Shown piece after piece: positions 26,361 to 35,459 of a DNA stretch of 64,000 nt; within the stretch, counting starts at the first letter, position 1, and the number at the start of each line of letters is the position of its first letter. The stretch spans positions 124,001 through 188,000 of the forward strand of contig NZ_FNZK01000005.1 in the NCBI RefSeq assembly GCF_900109225.1, read 5' to 3'. The notes under the pieces were generated by a model that did no database searches, had not been told where the DNA came from, and worked only from the letters and a program-made list of their open reading frames with translations. Source of the DNA: Propionispira arboris. GTDB taxonomy: Bacteria; Bacillota; Negativicutes; Selenomonadales; Selenomonadaceae. The translations under genes and the position numbers were made by a program.

Positions 26361-27293
26361 ATGCCATTGAACCCAATATTTACAGATTTACTAAAAACCG
26401 ATTTTGACAATCTATATTGTCTCGGAATTGACAAACTGAGGGAATGGTATGACAACAGCTGGGATGACTTTCAAGGGGATGTGGAGGCAGTTCGTTTCGT
26501 AGAAAAACGTATGGTTAAAACTTCTGTAAGAGATACACCGATTAGAGTCTATTATCCGATGAATTCAGGACCTTATCCTGTATTTGTCTGGATTCATGGA
26601 GGCGGTTTCGTCCTTGGCAACATTGATGTTTATGATTCGATATGTCGCAAGATTACCAATCATGTTCAATGCGCGGTAATCTCCATTGACTATGGTCTAT
26701 CGCCGGAATATAAATTTCCGGAACCTCTTAAAGAATGTTATCAGGTTATAAAATGGATATATGAGAGTGCCCAAGTTTTAAATATAAATCCTGATAAAAT
26801 TGCTGTCGGTGGAGATAGTGCCGGAGGAACCCTAAGTGCTGCGATATGTCAACTAGCAAGAGATAGGAGAGAATTCCCGCTTGTTTACCAAGTGCAGATT
26901 AATGCGATGTATGATTTACTTGGCTTAACCAAACCGGCATCAAGGGTAGAGAACGCTGAGGGGTACAGACTCACTACAAAAGCCATCGAAGGTTTTTTTG
27001 TTCAACAGTATTTGAGAGAGCTAAGCGATGCAAGCCAACCTCTAGCCTCACCTTTGCTTGCCGATAGTTTGGCAGGTGTTCCTAATGCCTGTATAATAAC
27101 GTCAGAATTTGATCCACTACGAGACGAAGGCGAATATTATGCCAAGCGTTTATCCGAAGCTGGTATTGAGGTATGCCTTAGACGTTTTGACGGAATTATT
27201 CACGGATTCTTCAACATGCAGCGATTATTGCCGGAAGCACGAGACGCACTCGCCTTAGTATGTGCAAAACTCAGCGAAGTATTTCGCAAATGA
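26361..27293 (+). CDS. Alpha/beta hydrolase, HSL-type esterase/lipase
   Basis: The 310-residue enzyme belongs to the hormone-sensitive-lipase family. The oxyanion-hole motif HGGGF is near residue 78, the nucleophile GDSAGG near 155, and the acid/base residues are in EFDPLRDEG and HGFFN near the end. It should hydrolyse short-chain esters in the cytoplasm. ATG 26361 is preceded by AAAGAAGGGG; family length agrees. It is likely co-transcribed with the amidohydrolase 68 bases downstream. Confidence 0.9.
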   Translation: MPLNPIFTDLLKTDFDNLYCLGIDKLREWYDNSWDDFQGDVEAVRFVEKRMVKTSVRDTPIRVYYPMNSGPYPVFVWIHGGGFVLGNIDVYDSICRKITNHVQCAVISIDYGLSPEYKFPEPLKECYQVIKWIYESAQVLNINPDKIAVGGDSAGGTLSAAICQLARDRREFPLVYQVQINAMYDLLGLTKPASRVENAEGYRLTTKAIEGFFVQQYLRELSDASQPLASPLLADSLAGVPNACIITSEFDPLRDEGEYYAKRLSEAGIEVCLRRFDGIIHGFFNMQRLLPEARDALALVCAKLSEVFRK

Positions 27294-27361
27294 GGGCAGA
27301 CTGGATTCAACTCAATATTAAGTGTGATTGAAAATACAATTCTATTAGGAGGCGTGAAATT

Positions 27362-28333
27362 ATGTTGGAAACAGGAATAATTGATGTGCATCATCATATT
27401 ATCCCGAGAAAGTATGTCGAAGCGTTGGCAAAAAAGGGTATAGGAGCGGCTTTAGGAATGCCGTTCCCTCAGTGGGATATTGAAACAACACTTGAACTTA
27501 TGGACGTAAACGGTATTGCGACGGCGATAGTCTCAATCTCGGCACCAGGGGTTTATTTTAACACATTGCCGGATGCTGCGGTAGTGGCTTGTGATTTGGC
27601 CAGGCAAGTGAATGAGATAGCAGCACAATTGGTAGCTGATCATCCAAACCGATTTGGAGCTTTTGCGACGCTGCCATTGCCAGATACGGAAGCTGCTCTG
27701 AAAGAGATTGAATATGCCCTCGATACGTTAAAACTCGACGGGATCGTTCTACTAACAAATTATGATGGTTGCTATTTGGGTGATTCAAAGTTTGACGAAG
27801 TGCTTTTCGAATTGAATCGTCGCAATGCGGTAGTCTTTATTCATCCAGATACACCTCCGGAATTTGACAAAATTAAAATCGGTTTGCCAGCGTACGCGTT
27901 TGATGTATGTTTTGACACAACAAGAGCTGCCTATTCGTTGATATTGAGTGGAATGATGGAGAAATATTCTAGTATTCGCTTTATTTTGGCGCATGCGGGC
28001 GGTACGGTTCCGTATTTGGCATCACGAGTTCGTCTTATAAACTTAGCTTTGCCTGAAATTGCTAAGAAGATGCCTAACGGGCTAGAGTATTATCTTAAGA
28101 AATTCTACTATGATACGGCGTTATCGGCGTATCCTGCTACTTTTTCCTGCCTAAAGGAGGTTCTGGAGACAACACAGATAGTATTTGGCAGTGATTATGT
28201 TTTTGCTCCGGCTCCAGGTATACCAATAACGATTCAAGGAATAAGAGAATATAAAGGCTTTGATAAAGAAATGGTTGGCGCTATCGAAAGAGGCAATGCT
28301 ATGAGGTTGTTTCCTCGATTGAAAAGGGAATAA
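27362..28333 (+). CDS. Amidohydrolase-family protein (ACMSD/2,3-dihydroxybenzoate decarboxylase-like)
   Basis: The 323-residue protein has the metal ligands of the ACMSD group: DVHHH at 9-13, HPDTPP near 159, HAGG near 215 and GSDYV near 276. Family members are zinc-dependent, non-oxidative decarboxylases or hydrolases of aromatic or unsaturated acids. With the esterase before it, a route that first hydrolyses an ester and then decarboxylates an acid is conceivable (inference). The ribosome binding site is AGGAGGCGTG. Confidence 0.88.
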   Translation: MLETGIIDVHHHIIPRKYVEALAKKGIGAALGMPFPQWDIETTLELMDVNGIATAIVSISAPGVYFNTLPDAAVVACDLARQVNEIAAQLVADHPNRFGAFATLPLPDTEAALKEIEYALDTLKLDGIVLLTNYDGCYLGDSKFDEVLFELNRRNAVVFIHPDTPPEFDKIKIGLPAYAFDVCFDTTRAAYSLILSGMMEKYSSIRFILAHAGGTVPYLASRVRLINLALPEIAKKMPNGLEYYLKKFYYDTALSAYPATFSCLKEVLETTQIVFGSDYVFAPAPGIPITIQGIREYKGFDKEMVGAIERGNAMRLFPRLKRE

Positions 28334-28790
28334 AGTGTTTTTTAATAGCAAAAAAGTAATGTAATCAATATATATTTTGTAGATGAAAAGATATTATGCT
28401 GGTGCGTGTATAGACTCGTCTTCGGATTAGTCTATACATGTATATAAGGGGGACATTGTCTTAATCTATGGTTCCATTATAGTTATTTACAAACTTAATG
28501 TTGTATCATCCTTTGCTGTTTAAGTTGGCTGTGTATTGGATGTAATGGAGAAGGGGGGCTTATTCTCATATTCCAGAATACTTGAATTTGTTAGACAATG
28601 GTTGACAGAATATCAGACACAAGATGCTAATTTAACAGTTCTGATAGTGGCGAAGTAGATGGGAGGGTTAGAGGTCACCTAACTTTAATCTAGTTGCCGG
28701 ATATCCCTGCGAGCAGGAATATGTTCGATATGTGTTTTTTGAATAAGGACGTAAAAAACACCAAATTAGAAATGTATGGAGGAGAAAACA
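28334..28790. other. Intergenic region with inverted repeat and element fragment
   Basis: An inverted repeat TGTATAGACT...AGTCTATACA (28407-28416/28429-28438) follows the amidohydrolase; it could be a terminator or operator. At 28447-28480 GGGGGACATTGTCTTAATC and TATGGTTCCATTATAG resemble the end of the dispersed element, suggesting a small fragment. The rest shows no gene. Confidence 0.5.
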
Positions 28791-29675
28791 ATGCCTAATG
28801 AGGCGACTAACGGGATTCAGATTGAATATGATACTTTCGGTAATAGATCTTTTCCAGCTTTACTATTAATCGCCGGCAATGGTGCCCAATTACTCTTCTG
28901 GGATGCTGAGTTCTGCGAATTATTAGCGAAAACTGGGCTTTTTATTATTCGCTTTGACAATCGCGATGCTGGTCTTTCAAGCAAATTTGATGAAGCCGGA
29001 ATCCCAGATATTATGGCCGCAATCAAAGCCGCTATGGAAGGTAAGAAAATTGTAGCGGCGTATTCCCTGGATGACATGGCAGAAGACTGTGTGGGGTTAC
29101 TGGACGCTTTACACATTGAAAAAGCCCATATTTGCGGTGCTTCGATGGGCGGCATGATAGCCCAGGTTCTTGCTTATCGGTATCCACAGCGTGTTTTGAG
29201 CCTGACTTCCGTCATGTCAAATACAGGAAATCCAAATCTTCCGCAGGGACAGCCGGAAGCGATAACCGCTGTTCTTGTGCCGTCGCCAACGGAGCGTAAA
29301 GCATATATTGAACACAATATGAATGTATGGCGAAAAATTTGGAGTCCTGGTTTTCCATTTGAAGAAAATAGGGTTTGGACATACCTGGAAAAGAGTTATG
29401 ACCGCTCCTATTATCCACAGGGAATGGCACGTCAAAATATGGCTATTCTTTCCAGTGGCGATAGAACATCATCGCTTTCGTCCATTAAAGTCCCAACACT
29501 CGTCATACACGGGTCCGGTGATCCTTTGATTCCAGTCGAAGCGGGGAAGGATACAGCGAGGGTAATTCCAGGGGCAAATTTATTGATCATTTATGGTATG
29601 GGGCATGATATCCCAACAGGGGCCTGGCCGGAAATAGTAACCGCTATTTCCCGTCATATACAAAATGTAACATAA
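28791..29675 (+). CDS. Alpha/beta hydrolase (pimeloyl-ester/aclacinomycin-esterase-like)
   Basis: The 294-residue protein shows the alpha/beta-hydrolase pattern: GNGAQLLFW near the oxyanion hole, nucleophile elbow GASMGG near 119, acid in HGSGDPLIP near 245 and catalytic His in GMGHDIP near 275. The substrate is not known; family members cleave methyl or aromatic esters. ATG 28791 has GGAGG eight bases upstream. It stands alone with about 450 bases before it, so it may have its own promoter. Confidence 0.88.
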   Translation: MPNEATNGIQIEYDTFGNRSFPALLLIAGNGAQLLFWDAEFCELLAKTGLFIIRFDNRDAGLSSKFDEAGIPDIMAAIKAAMEGKKIVAAYSLDDMAEDCVGLLDALHIEKAHICGASMGGMIAQVLAYRYPQRVLSLTSVMSNTGNPNLPQGQPEAITAVLVPSPTERKAYIEHNMNVWRKIWSPGFPFEENRVWTYLEKSYDRSYYPQGMARQNMAILSSGDRTSSLSSIKVPTLVIHGSGDPLIPVEAGKDTARVIPGANLLIIYGMGHDIPTGAWPEIVTAISRHIQNVT

Positions 29676-29999
29676 CCCATATTTGCTTGAGATTTCAATA
29701 TTTTGGGGCTGCTTTGCGGTTACTTAAAGTATGGGATAAATAGTAGATATAAATGGTTGTTTACTAAAGTTTTCGATATTCTTATCGGGATAATATTAAA
29801 TACCCTTAGTTATTACCTGGGTAACGACTGCGGCCTTCTCAGTTTAATGGATGTGAAAAATAGGAGGGAAAAAACGAATAAATGTTAAGAGAGCAAAATA
29901 TGCATTGATTGACAAATTTTTAAAAAAAGTGTATCTTTATTTCATAATGCTTGTACTGCTGTTGTCTTTTCAGTACAGAAAATAAAGAGGGTGATTTAT
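29676..29999. other. Intergenic region before the second TetR gene
   Basis: Apart from the promoter and operator of the next gene (29909-29978) nothing is recognised. A possible small hairpin, TACCTGGGTAACGA, lies near 29815. Confidence 0.4.
29909..29978 (+). promoter_or_regulatory. Promoter and operator of the efflux-linked TetR gene
   Basis: TTGACA (29909-29914), a 17-base spacer and TATCTT (29932-29937) form a good promoter. Downstream lies TGTACTG-N12-CAGTACA (29952-29958/29971-29977). The same half sites with the same 12-base gap occur at 30628-30655 ahead of the efflux operon, so the TetR probably represses itself and the pump. Confidence 0.72.
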
Positions 30000-30563
30000 T
30001 TGCGTGATCAAATTCTTATGGCAGCTGCGGAAGAAATGAAAAATCGTGGGGTAAAATTTACTATGAGCGATTTAGCAAAACGTCTTAGCCTCAGCAAGAC
30101 TTCGCTATATGAACATTTCTCATCAAAGCGTGAACTGGTACATGATATCTTATTTGCTGCCATTCAAGATACTAAACAACAGGAAACAGAAATCTACAAC
30201 AGTAAGGAACTATCTCCTTTGGAAAAAATCAAAGCTTTATTGGAGGTGTCACCTCGGATTTTTGGACCGATAAACAACTACAGTATTTATGATGATCTTT
30301 GCCATTATTATCCTGAAGAGTGGAAAATGGTGTTGGGTTTTATCGATAAACAGTCTGATCGGTTGGCTTTGTTTGTCATTCATGGTATAGAAGTGCACGC
30401 TATCCGCAAAGTAAATGTGCCTGTGCTCAAACATCTGATAGCCAGTGTGATCGATGCGTTTCTCAGTCAGCGCTTCCTGGAGCAAAATAATATGACCAAT
30501 GCTGATGCTCTAGCTGCAATGGCAGATATTATCGTATATGGTTTAAACCCATCAAAAAAATAA
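30000..30563 (+). CDS. TetR/AcrR-family repressor linked to RND efflux
   Basis: The 187-residue protein has an N-terminal TetR DNA-binding domain (TMSDLAKRLSLSKTSLYEHF, near residue 20-40). TTG 30000 is chosen because GAGG ends nine bases upstream; GTG 29991 touches it. It lies upstream of and in the same direction as the efflux genes, separated by a strong terminator, and shares a palindromic operator with them. It probably senses pump substrates such as dyes, bile salts or antimicrobials. Confidence 0.88.
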   Translation: MRDQILMAAAEEMKNRGVKFTMSDLAKRLSLSKTSLYEHFSSKRELVHDILFAAIQDTKQQETEIYNSKELSPLEKIKALLEVSPRIFGPINNYSIYDDLCHYYPEEWKMVLGFIDKQSDRLALFVIHGIEVHAIRKVNVPVLKHLIASVIDAFLSQRFLEQNNMTNADALAAMADIIVYGLNPSKK

Positions 30564-30578
30564 TTTTCCCCTGCACCA

Positions 30579-30612
30579 AATTTTAAATCGCACGTAAGTG
30601 CGATTTAAAATT
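30579..30612. terminator. Strong bidirectional terminator after tetR
   Basis: A perfect 15-bp stem (AATTTTAAATCGCAC paired with its complement) closes a GTAA tetraloop. The A/T-rich outer stem gives T-runs in both directions. It separates the regulator from the efflux operon. Confidence 0.85.
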
Positions 30613-30627
30613 ATCGTTAAATACTGT

Positions 30628-30655
30628 CTGTACCGTAAAAATCATATCAGTACAG
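30628..30655. promoter_or_regulatory. TetR operator upstream of the efflux operon
   Basis: CTGTACCG-N12-CAGTACAG matches the site over the tetR promoter (29951-29978) in both half-site sequence and gap length, with one mismatch. It lies about 120 bases before the adaptor gene. Confidence 0.72.
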
Positions 30656-30771
30656 ATTTTAAAAAATTGCGATTATCCTGAAAACAATTAGAGTTTTTAG
30701 TGCATAGTATTGCTTAAATTGAAGAAAACTACAGTTTATACAAATAATGAATTGAGAGGACGCGTGATATT

Positions 30772-31899
30772 GTGAAGATATGGAATCGGATAACTAGGTT
30801 TTCTAAAACAAGATTCTATTACGGAGTTGTAACAGCTATGTTAATTATATGCATTGTCATAGCTTCCCTTTGGTATTTGCATCAAAAACCAAAGGCTGTT
30901 GTCGAAGAACCAACAAACGTCCAGACGACAGTGATTCGCAGTAATGCAACCAAGTCAGAATATACATATTCTGGGGAAGTCCGCGGGCGGTATGAGAGTC
31001 AGCTCGCTTTCCAGGTGAGCGGTAAGATCATTCGAAGAAATGTGGAAGTAGGGAGTACGGTCAATGCTGGTGATGTACTGATGGAGATCGATCCCAAGGA
31101 TATCCAACAGACGGTCAACAGTACTTTGGCCCAAGTATCTTCTGCTGAATCACAAGTTCATTTGGCGGAAAGTAATTTGAGGCGATATAGTCAACTATAT
31201 GAAGAAGGTGCTGTCGCACAAATGACCTATGAACAGTATCGTAACGCGTATGAAGTAGCTCTGGCTGCATCGCAGCAGGCTTCGGCTCAATATGCTCAAG
31301 GGAGCAATCAATTGGGCTACAGCCTTTTATATGCCGATAAGTCGGGCGTTATCTCGGCAATCAAGGCAGAAATCGGGCAAATCGTCAGCAATGGACAGAC
31401 TGTGATCACTATCGTACAGGATGGTGATCGCGAAGTAGAAATCAGTATCCCGGAAAACCGCATTAAGGATTTGCAACTGGGACAGGAGCTGAGTGTAACC
31501 TTCTGGGCTCTCCCTAATACGATGGTGATCGGGAAGGTACGAGAAATAGCACCTATGGCCGATCCGGCGACCCGTACATATAACGTGAGGGTCAGCTTGC
31601 CAAATCCTCCTCCAGAAATAAAATTGGGGATGACCGCCACGGTCGCCTTGGCAGGTAGCAGCAACGTTGCGGATTCCATTGACATTCCGTTGACTTCAGT
31701 ATACCAAAATGGTGATACCCCAAGCGTCTGGGTGGTCGATGGTGATATAGTCATCTTGAAGCCGGTAAAGCTGGGGCAGATGAACGATAAGATGATCCAG
31801 GTGCTAGACGGTTTGCAACAGGGCGAACGGATCGTGGCAAACGGGGTACATAAGCTCAGGCAAGGGCAGACCGTAAAAGTTGGTGATGATTCTTTATGA
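30772..31899 (+). CDS. RND efflux periplasmic adaptor (membrane fusion protein)
   Basis: The 375-residue protein has an N-terminal membrane anchor (about residues 15-35), a lipoyl/barrel-sandwich domain (YSGEVRGRYESQLAFQVSG), a coiled-coil hairpin rich in Ala/Gln/Ser at about 115-175 and a beta-barrel plus membrane-proximal domain. It links the inner-membrane pump to an outer-membrane channel, so an outer membrane is implied. It starts with GTG behind GAGAGGA and overlaps the pump gene by four bases (ATGA). No TolC-like gene follows in the window. Confidence 0.92.
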   Translation: MKIWNRITRFSKTRFYYGVVTAMLIICIVIASLWYLHQKPKAVVEEPTNVQTTVIRSNATKSEYTYSGEVRGRYESQLAFQVSGKIIRRNVEVGSTVNAGDVLMEIDPKDIQQTVNSTLAQVSSAESQVHLAESNLRRYSQLYEEGAVAQMTYEQYRNAYEVALAASQQASAQYAQGSNQLGYSLLYADKSGVISAIKAEIGQIVSNGQTVITIVQDGDREVEISIPENRIKDLQLGQELSVTFWALPNTMVIGKVREIAPMADPATRTYNVRVSLPNPPPEIKLGMTATVALAGSSNVADSIDIPLTSVYQNGDTPSVWVVDGDIVILKPVKLGQMNDKMIQVLDGLQQGERIVANGVHKLRQGQTVKVGDDSL

Positions 31900-34800
31900 A
31901 AAAGTTCAATCTCACCGAATGGGCCTTGAACCATAAGCAGTTCATTTATTTCTTCATTGCCCTTCTGTTTTCCGCGGGCGCATTTTCCTACATGCACCTG
32001 GGGCGGATGGAAGACCCTGACTTCACGATAAAGCAAATGGTAGTCAGTGTTGCCTGGCCGGGCGCGACTGCCCAGCAAATAGAGGAACAGGTAACAGATA
32101 AAATTGAGAAGAAATTGCAGGATCTGCCTGGTCTCGATTATCTCAAGAGCTATTCTGCGCCAGGTCAGACCTTGATCTATGTCAATTTGAAGGATCAGGT
32201 CCCTAAGAAGGATGTCAGGGGCAAATGGGTAGAAGCACGTAATATGGTAAATGATATCAAAGGGACACTACCGCAAGGAGTGTCAGAACCTATGTTTAAT
32301 GATCATTTCGATGATGTGTATGGCGTTATGTACGCACTGACGGGCGATGAGTACAGCTATGAGGATATGCGTCAAAGGGCGGAAAAGATCCGTCGCATCC
32401 TGTTAGGTGTACCAAGTGTCAGTAAGGTACAGATGATCGGAGTGCAGAGCGAAAAAGTATATATCGAGATAGAGAACAGCAAATTGGCACAGCTTGGGAT
32501 GAGCCCTTCACTGATCACTTCGACTTTACAGGCACAAAATGCTATGGCAGCAGCCGGAATGCTGGAAACCTCGTCAGACAATATTTATTTGCGAATTTCT
32601 GGGATGTTTGACGATCTTGAGGATATCAGAAATACGCCAATCCAGGCGAATGGCAACACCTTCCGTTTGGGAGATATCGCCAAGGTAACGCGAGGATATA
32701 CCGAACCTTCTGATCCTAAATTTTTCTATAATGGACAGCCAGCCATCGGGATTTCGTTGTCGATGGAACCAGGCGGAAATATCCTCACTTTAGGGGAAAA
32801 CCTCAAACAGGCTATTGCGCATATACAGAAAGAATTGCCGGCTGGTCTTGATATTACGCAAACGATCAACCAACCAGAAATCGTAAAGGACTCGATAAAT
32901 GAATTCATTGAATCCTTAGTCGAGGCGGTATTGATCGTCCTGGTTGTTAGCTTCATCAGTCTGGGACTCCGCTCTGGTCTCATCGTAGCTTGTTGTATCC
33001 CACTCGTTATTGCGGCGGTCTTTACAGCGATGAATCTTTTGCAGATTGATTTGCAGCGGACTTCCTTGGGAGCGCTTATCATCGCACTGGGGCTGTTGGT
33101 GGATGATGCGATCATTACAATAGAGACTATGGTCGTAAAACTCGAAGAAGGGTGGACCCGGTTCGATGCTGCCTGCTTTGCTTATACTTCGACGGCATAT
33201 CCTCGCCTGACTGGGGAATTGGTGACATGTGCAGGTTTCATCCCAATTGCTTTTTCCCAAGGGTCGGCATCCGAATATTGTGTGACACTTTTTTATGTAG
33301 TGACCTTGGCTCTGCTCATTTCTTGGATCGTAGCCGGAACGGTTACGCCGTTGTTCGGTTATTTGTTTATCAAGGTCAAACAGACAAAAGAAAATGAGGA
33401 ACCCAGAAAAAGCATGTATGATACCAGATTCTATCGCAAATTTAAAAAAATCTTGGTATTTTGTTTGATGCATCGCAAGACCGTATTACTTGGCACTGTT
33501 GCCTGCTTCATTATGTCTATTGGACTGTTGTCCAGCATCAAGCAAGAATTTTTCCCGTTGTCTACACGTCCTGAATTGATTGTCCAATTGAAATTGGAAG
33601 AAGGAGCATCTCTGAAGGACACGGAGGCAGTAGCGACTCGTTTCGCACAAGAGCTAAATGAGAATCAACAAGTCTCTTATTATACCTATCATCTTGGCGA
33701 GGGGGCACCACGTTTTGTCTTGAGTTTCGATCCGACCTTTCCGAAAAGCAATTTTGCCGAGTTCGTCATCATTGCACCGGATGCGGTTGCTCGTGATGCA
33801 CTGCGTACGCAGCTTGAACAGCTTTTGAACGAAAAATTTAGCAATGTTTCAGAACATACCAAGGTAGTCGAGATTGGTATGCCATCAGATTATCCCATCA
33901 TGCTTCGTGTCAAGGGCTATGATCATGACAAGGTTCGTGAAATAGCAGAGAAAGTACGTGATACCATGGCAGCTACGCCTGGAGCTAAAAATGTCTCGCT
34001 CAATTGGGATGAAAAAAGCAAAGAGCTCCATCTCACTATCGATCAAGACAAGGCCAGAGCTTTAGGAATCAGTTCCCAGGATTTAGCATCTTCATTGCAG
34101 ACCCAATTATCCGGTGCCACTGTTGCAGAATTCCGTAAGGATGATAGGACCGTCAGCATGGTTGTCCGTTTCGACCAGCAAGAGAGAAATGATCCAGCTT
34201 ATTTGAAGAACTTGAATATCTATTTAGGAAATGGCAAGTATGTGCCACTCGAACAGATTGCTAAGATTAGCTATGGTGCTGAGGAAGGCTTGATTTATCG
34301 TCGCGATTTGAAACCAACAATCATCGTACAAGCAGAGACCCGGAAAGGTTTCACTGGAGACGATGTCGTCCAAAAGGTATATGATCAGCTGGCGAACTAT
34401 CAAGCTAACTTACCCTTTGGCTATAGCCTCGAATTCGATGGAGCCAAGGAAGACAGCATGAAAGCTCTCAAATTTCTTGTAGAGCCCGTTCCATTCATGA
34501 TCATTATGATCATGATCCTGCTAATGGTTCAGTTGCAGAATATAGCAAAAATGGTCCTGACATTGCTTACGGCGCCCTTGGGCATAATAGGTGTGTCTGT
34601 CGGGCTTTTCCTTACGAACAGCCCGTTGGGGTTCGTTGTTCAATTGGGCATACTGGCTTTGGCGGGCATCATCATGCGCAATTCCGTTATGTTAATGGAT
34701 CAGATCCAGCAACAATTGGATACAGGGGTGTCCATGTGGGAATCCATCATCGATGCGACAGTAATTCGGCTACGACCAATCCTGTTGACAGCGACTGCTG

Positions 34801-35000
34801 CAATATTGGGGATGCTGCCTTTATTCCCAAGTGTTTTTTGGGGTCCGATGGCAATCGCAATAGCCAGTGGATTGTTTGGAGCCACGATACTTACTCTCAT
34901 TGTCTTACCAGTTATGTATGCCGCTTGGTACAAGGTTCAGCCCTCGCAGATAAAATCAATGCCATCTGCCGTCGATATTGAAAATCCCGAGGAAATATGA
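31896..35000 (+). CDS. RND-family efflux pump (AcrB/MexF-like inner-membrane transporter)
   Basis: This 1034-residue transporter has the two-fold RND layout: a helix at residues 12-30, a large periplasmic loop, six helices, then the same again. Helix 4 carries the Asp-Asp proton relay in LGLLVDDAI, matching AcrB Asp407/Asp408, so it is a proton-driven drug-type pump. Length is normal. With the adaptor and the divergent operator it forms a TetR-regulated efflux unit; the outer-membrane channel must come from elsewhere. Confidence 0.95.
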   Translation: MKKFNLTEWALNHKQFIYFFIALLFSAGAFSYMHLGRMEDPDFTIKQMVVSVAWPGATAQQIEEQVTDKIEKKLQDLPGLDYLKSYSAPGQTLIYVNLKDQVPKKDVRGKWVEARNMVNDIKGTLPQGVSEPMFNDHFDDVYGVMYALTGDEYSYEDMRQRAEKIRRILLGVPSVSKVQMIGVQSEKVYIEIENSKLAQLGMSPSLITSTLQAQNAMAAAGMLETSSDNIYLRISGMFDDLEDIRNTPIQANGNTFRLGDIAKVTRGYTEPSDPKFFYNGQPAIGISLSMEPGGNILTLGENLKQAIAHIQKELPAGLDITQTINQPEIVKDSINEFIESLVEAVLIVLVVSFISLGLRSGLIVACCIPLVIAAVFTAMNLLQIDLQRTSLGALIIALGLLVDDAIITIETMVVKLEEGWTRFDAACFAYTSTAYPRLTGELVTCAGFIPIAFSQGSASEYCVTLFYVVTLALLISWIVAGTVTPLFGYLFIKVKQTKENEEPRKSMYDTRFYRKFKKILVFCLMHRKTVLLGTVACFIMSIGLLSSIKQEFFPLSTRPELIVQLKLEEGASLKDTEAVATRFAQELNENQQVSYYTYHLGEGAPRFVLSFDPTFPKSNFAEFVIIAPDAVARDALRTQLEQLLNEKFSNVSEHTKVVEIGMPSDYPIMLRVKGYDHDKVREIAEKVRDTMAATPGAKNVSLNWDEKSKELHLTIDQDKARALGISSQDLASSLQTQLSGATVAEFRKDDRTVSMVVRFDQQERNDPAYLKNLNIYLGNGKYVPLEQIAKISYGAEEGLIYRRDLKPTIIVQAETRKGFTGDDVVQKVYDQLANYQANLPFGYSLEFDGAKEDSMKALKFLVEPVPFMIIMIMILLMVQLQNIAKMVLTLLTAPLGIIGVSVGLFLTNSPLGFVVQLGILALAGIIMRNSVMLMDQIQQQLDTGVSMWESIIDATVIRLRPILLTATAAILGMLPLFPSVFWGPMAIAIASGLFGATILTLIVLPVMYAAWYKVQPSQIKSMPSAVDIENPEEI

Positions 35001-35459
35001 ACTGAATTCTGTAATCGTTAGGCAATGGGCTATCGTCCCCGCTTCTGTAGGTGCAAACATGATACAAAGTGGACAGTTTGTTCTGCAGAAGTTATCAGAG
35101 CCAATTCCGTAAAGAATATGCTATAAGGCAACCCATAAATTTCCTTACACGGCTTTAAATAAGACACTTTGCATTCTTGACAATTAGCTGCAGACTATAT
35201 TTGGCGTATAGGTCGTTACCTTAATAATTCATTTGTACAAAAAATATGTCGAGGTAAGCAATTTGTTTTTTGCTTACCTCGACATTTGTTATAGAACCCT
35301 AAGAATAAACCTTCTTAAAGCATTTGTGTCCTATAGAGGGGTAGCATATCATATCAACATTTGACAGCTTTTTTTTATGGTAGAATGGAAGATATTCGTA
35401 ACATGCGGGAAAGTGTTATACTATCAGAAATGGTGATATTTATTTAAGGAGAAATAAAT
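35001..35459. other. Intergenic region after the efflux operon
   Basis: It contains the hairpin at 35247-35284 and, from 35326, the stretch duplicated at 15333-15508. A TTGACA at 35361 is followed by TAGAAT only 14 bases later, so no confident promoter can be named. No gene is seen. Confidence 0.5.
35247..35284. terminator. Strong hairpin, probable terminator
   Basis: A perfect 15-bp stem (TGTCGAGGTAAGCAA and its complement) with a T-rich loop lies between the efflux operon and the next gene. A long T-tail is lacking on the + strand (ATTTGTT), so termination may be partial. Confidence 0.6.

Noticed and set aside
31317-32078. 253-codon minus-strand frame across the efflux genes
   Set aside because: Lies opposite two strongly supported genes and has no family features.
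35361-35386. Promoter TTGACA/TAGAAT before the amidotransferase gene
   Set aside because: The spacer is 14 bases, too short for a normal sigma-70 promoter.
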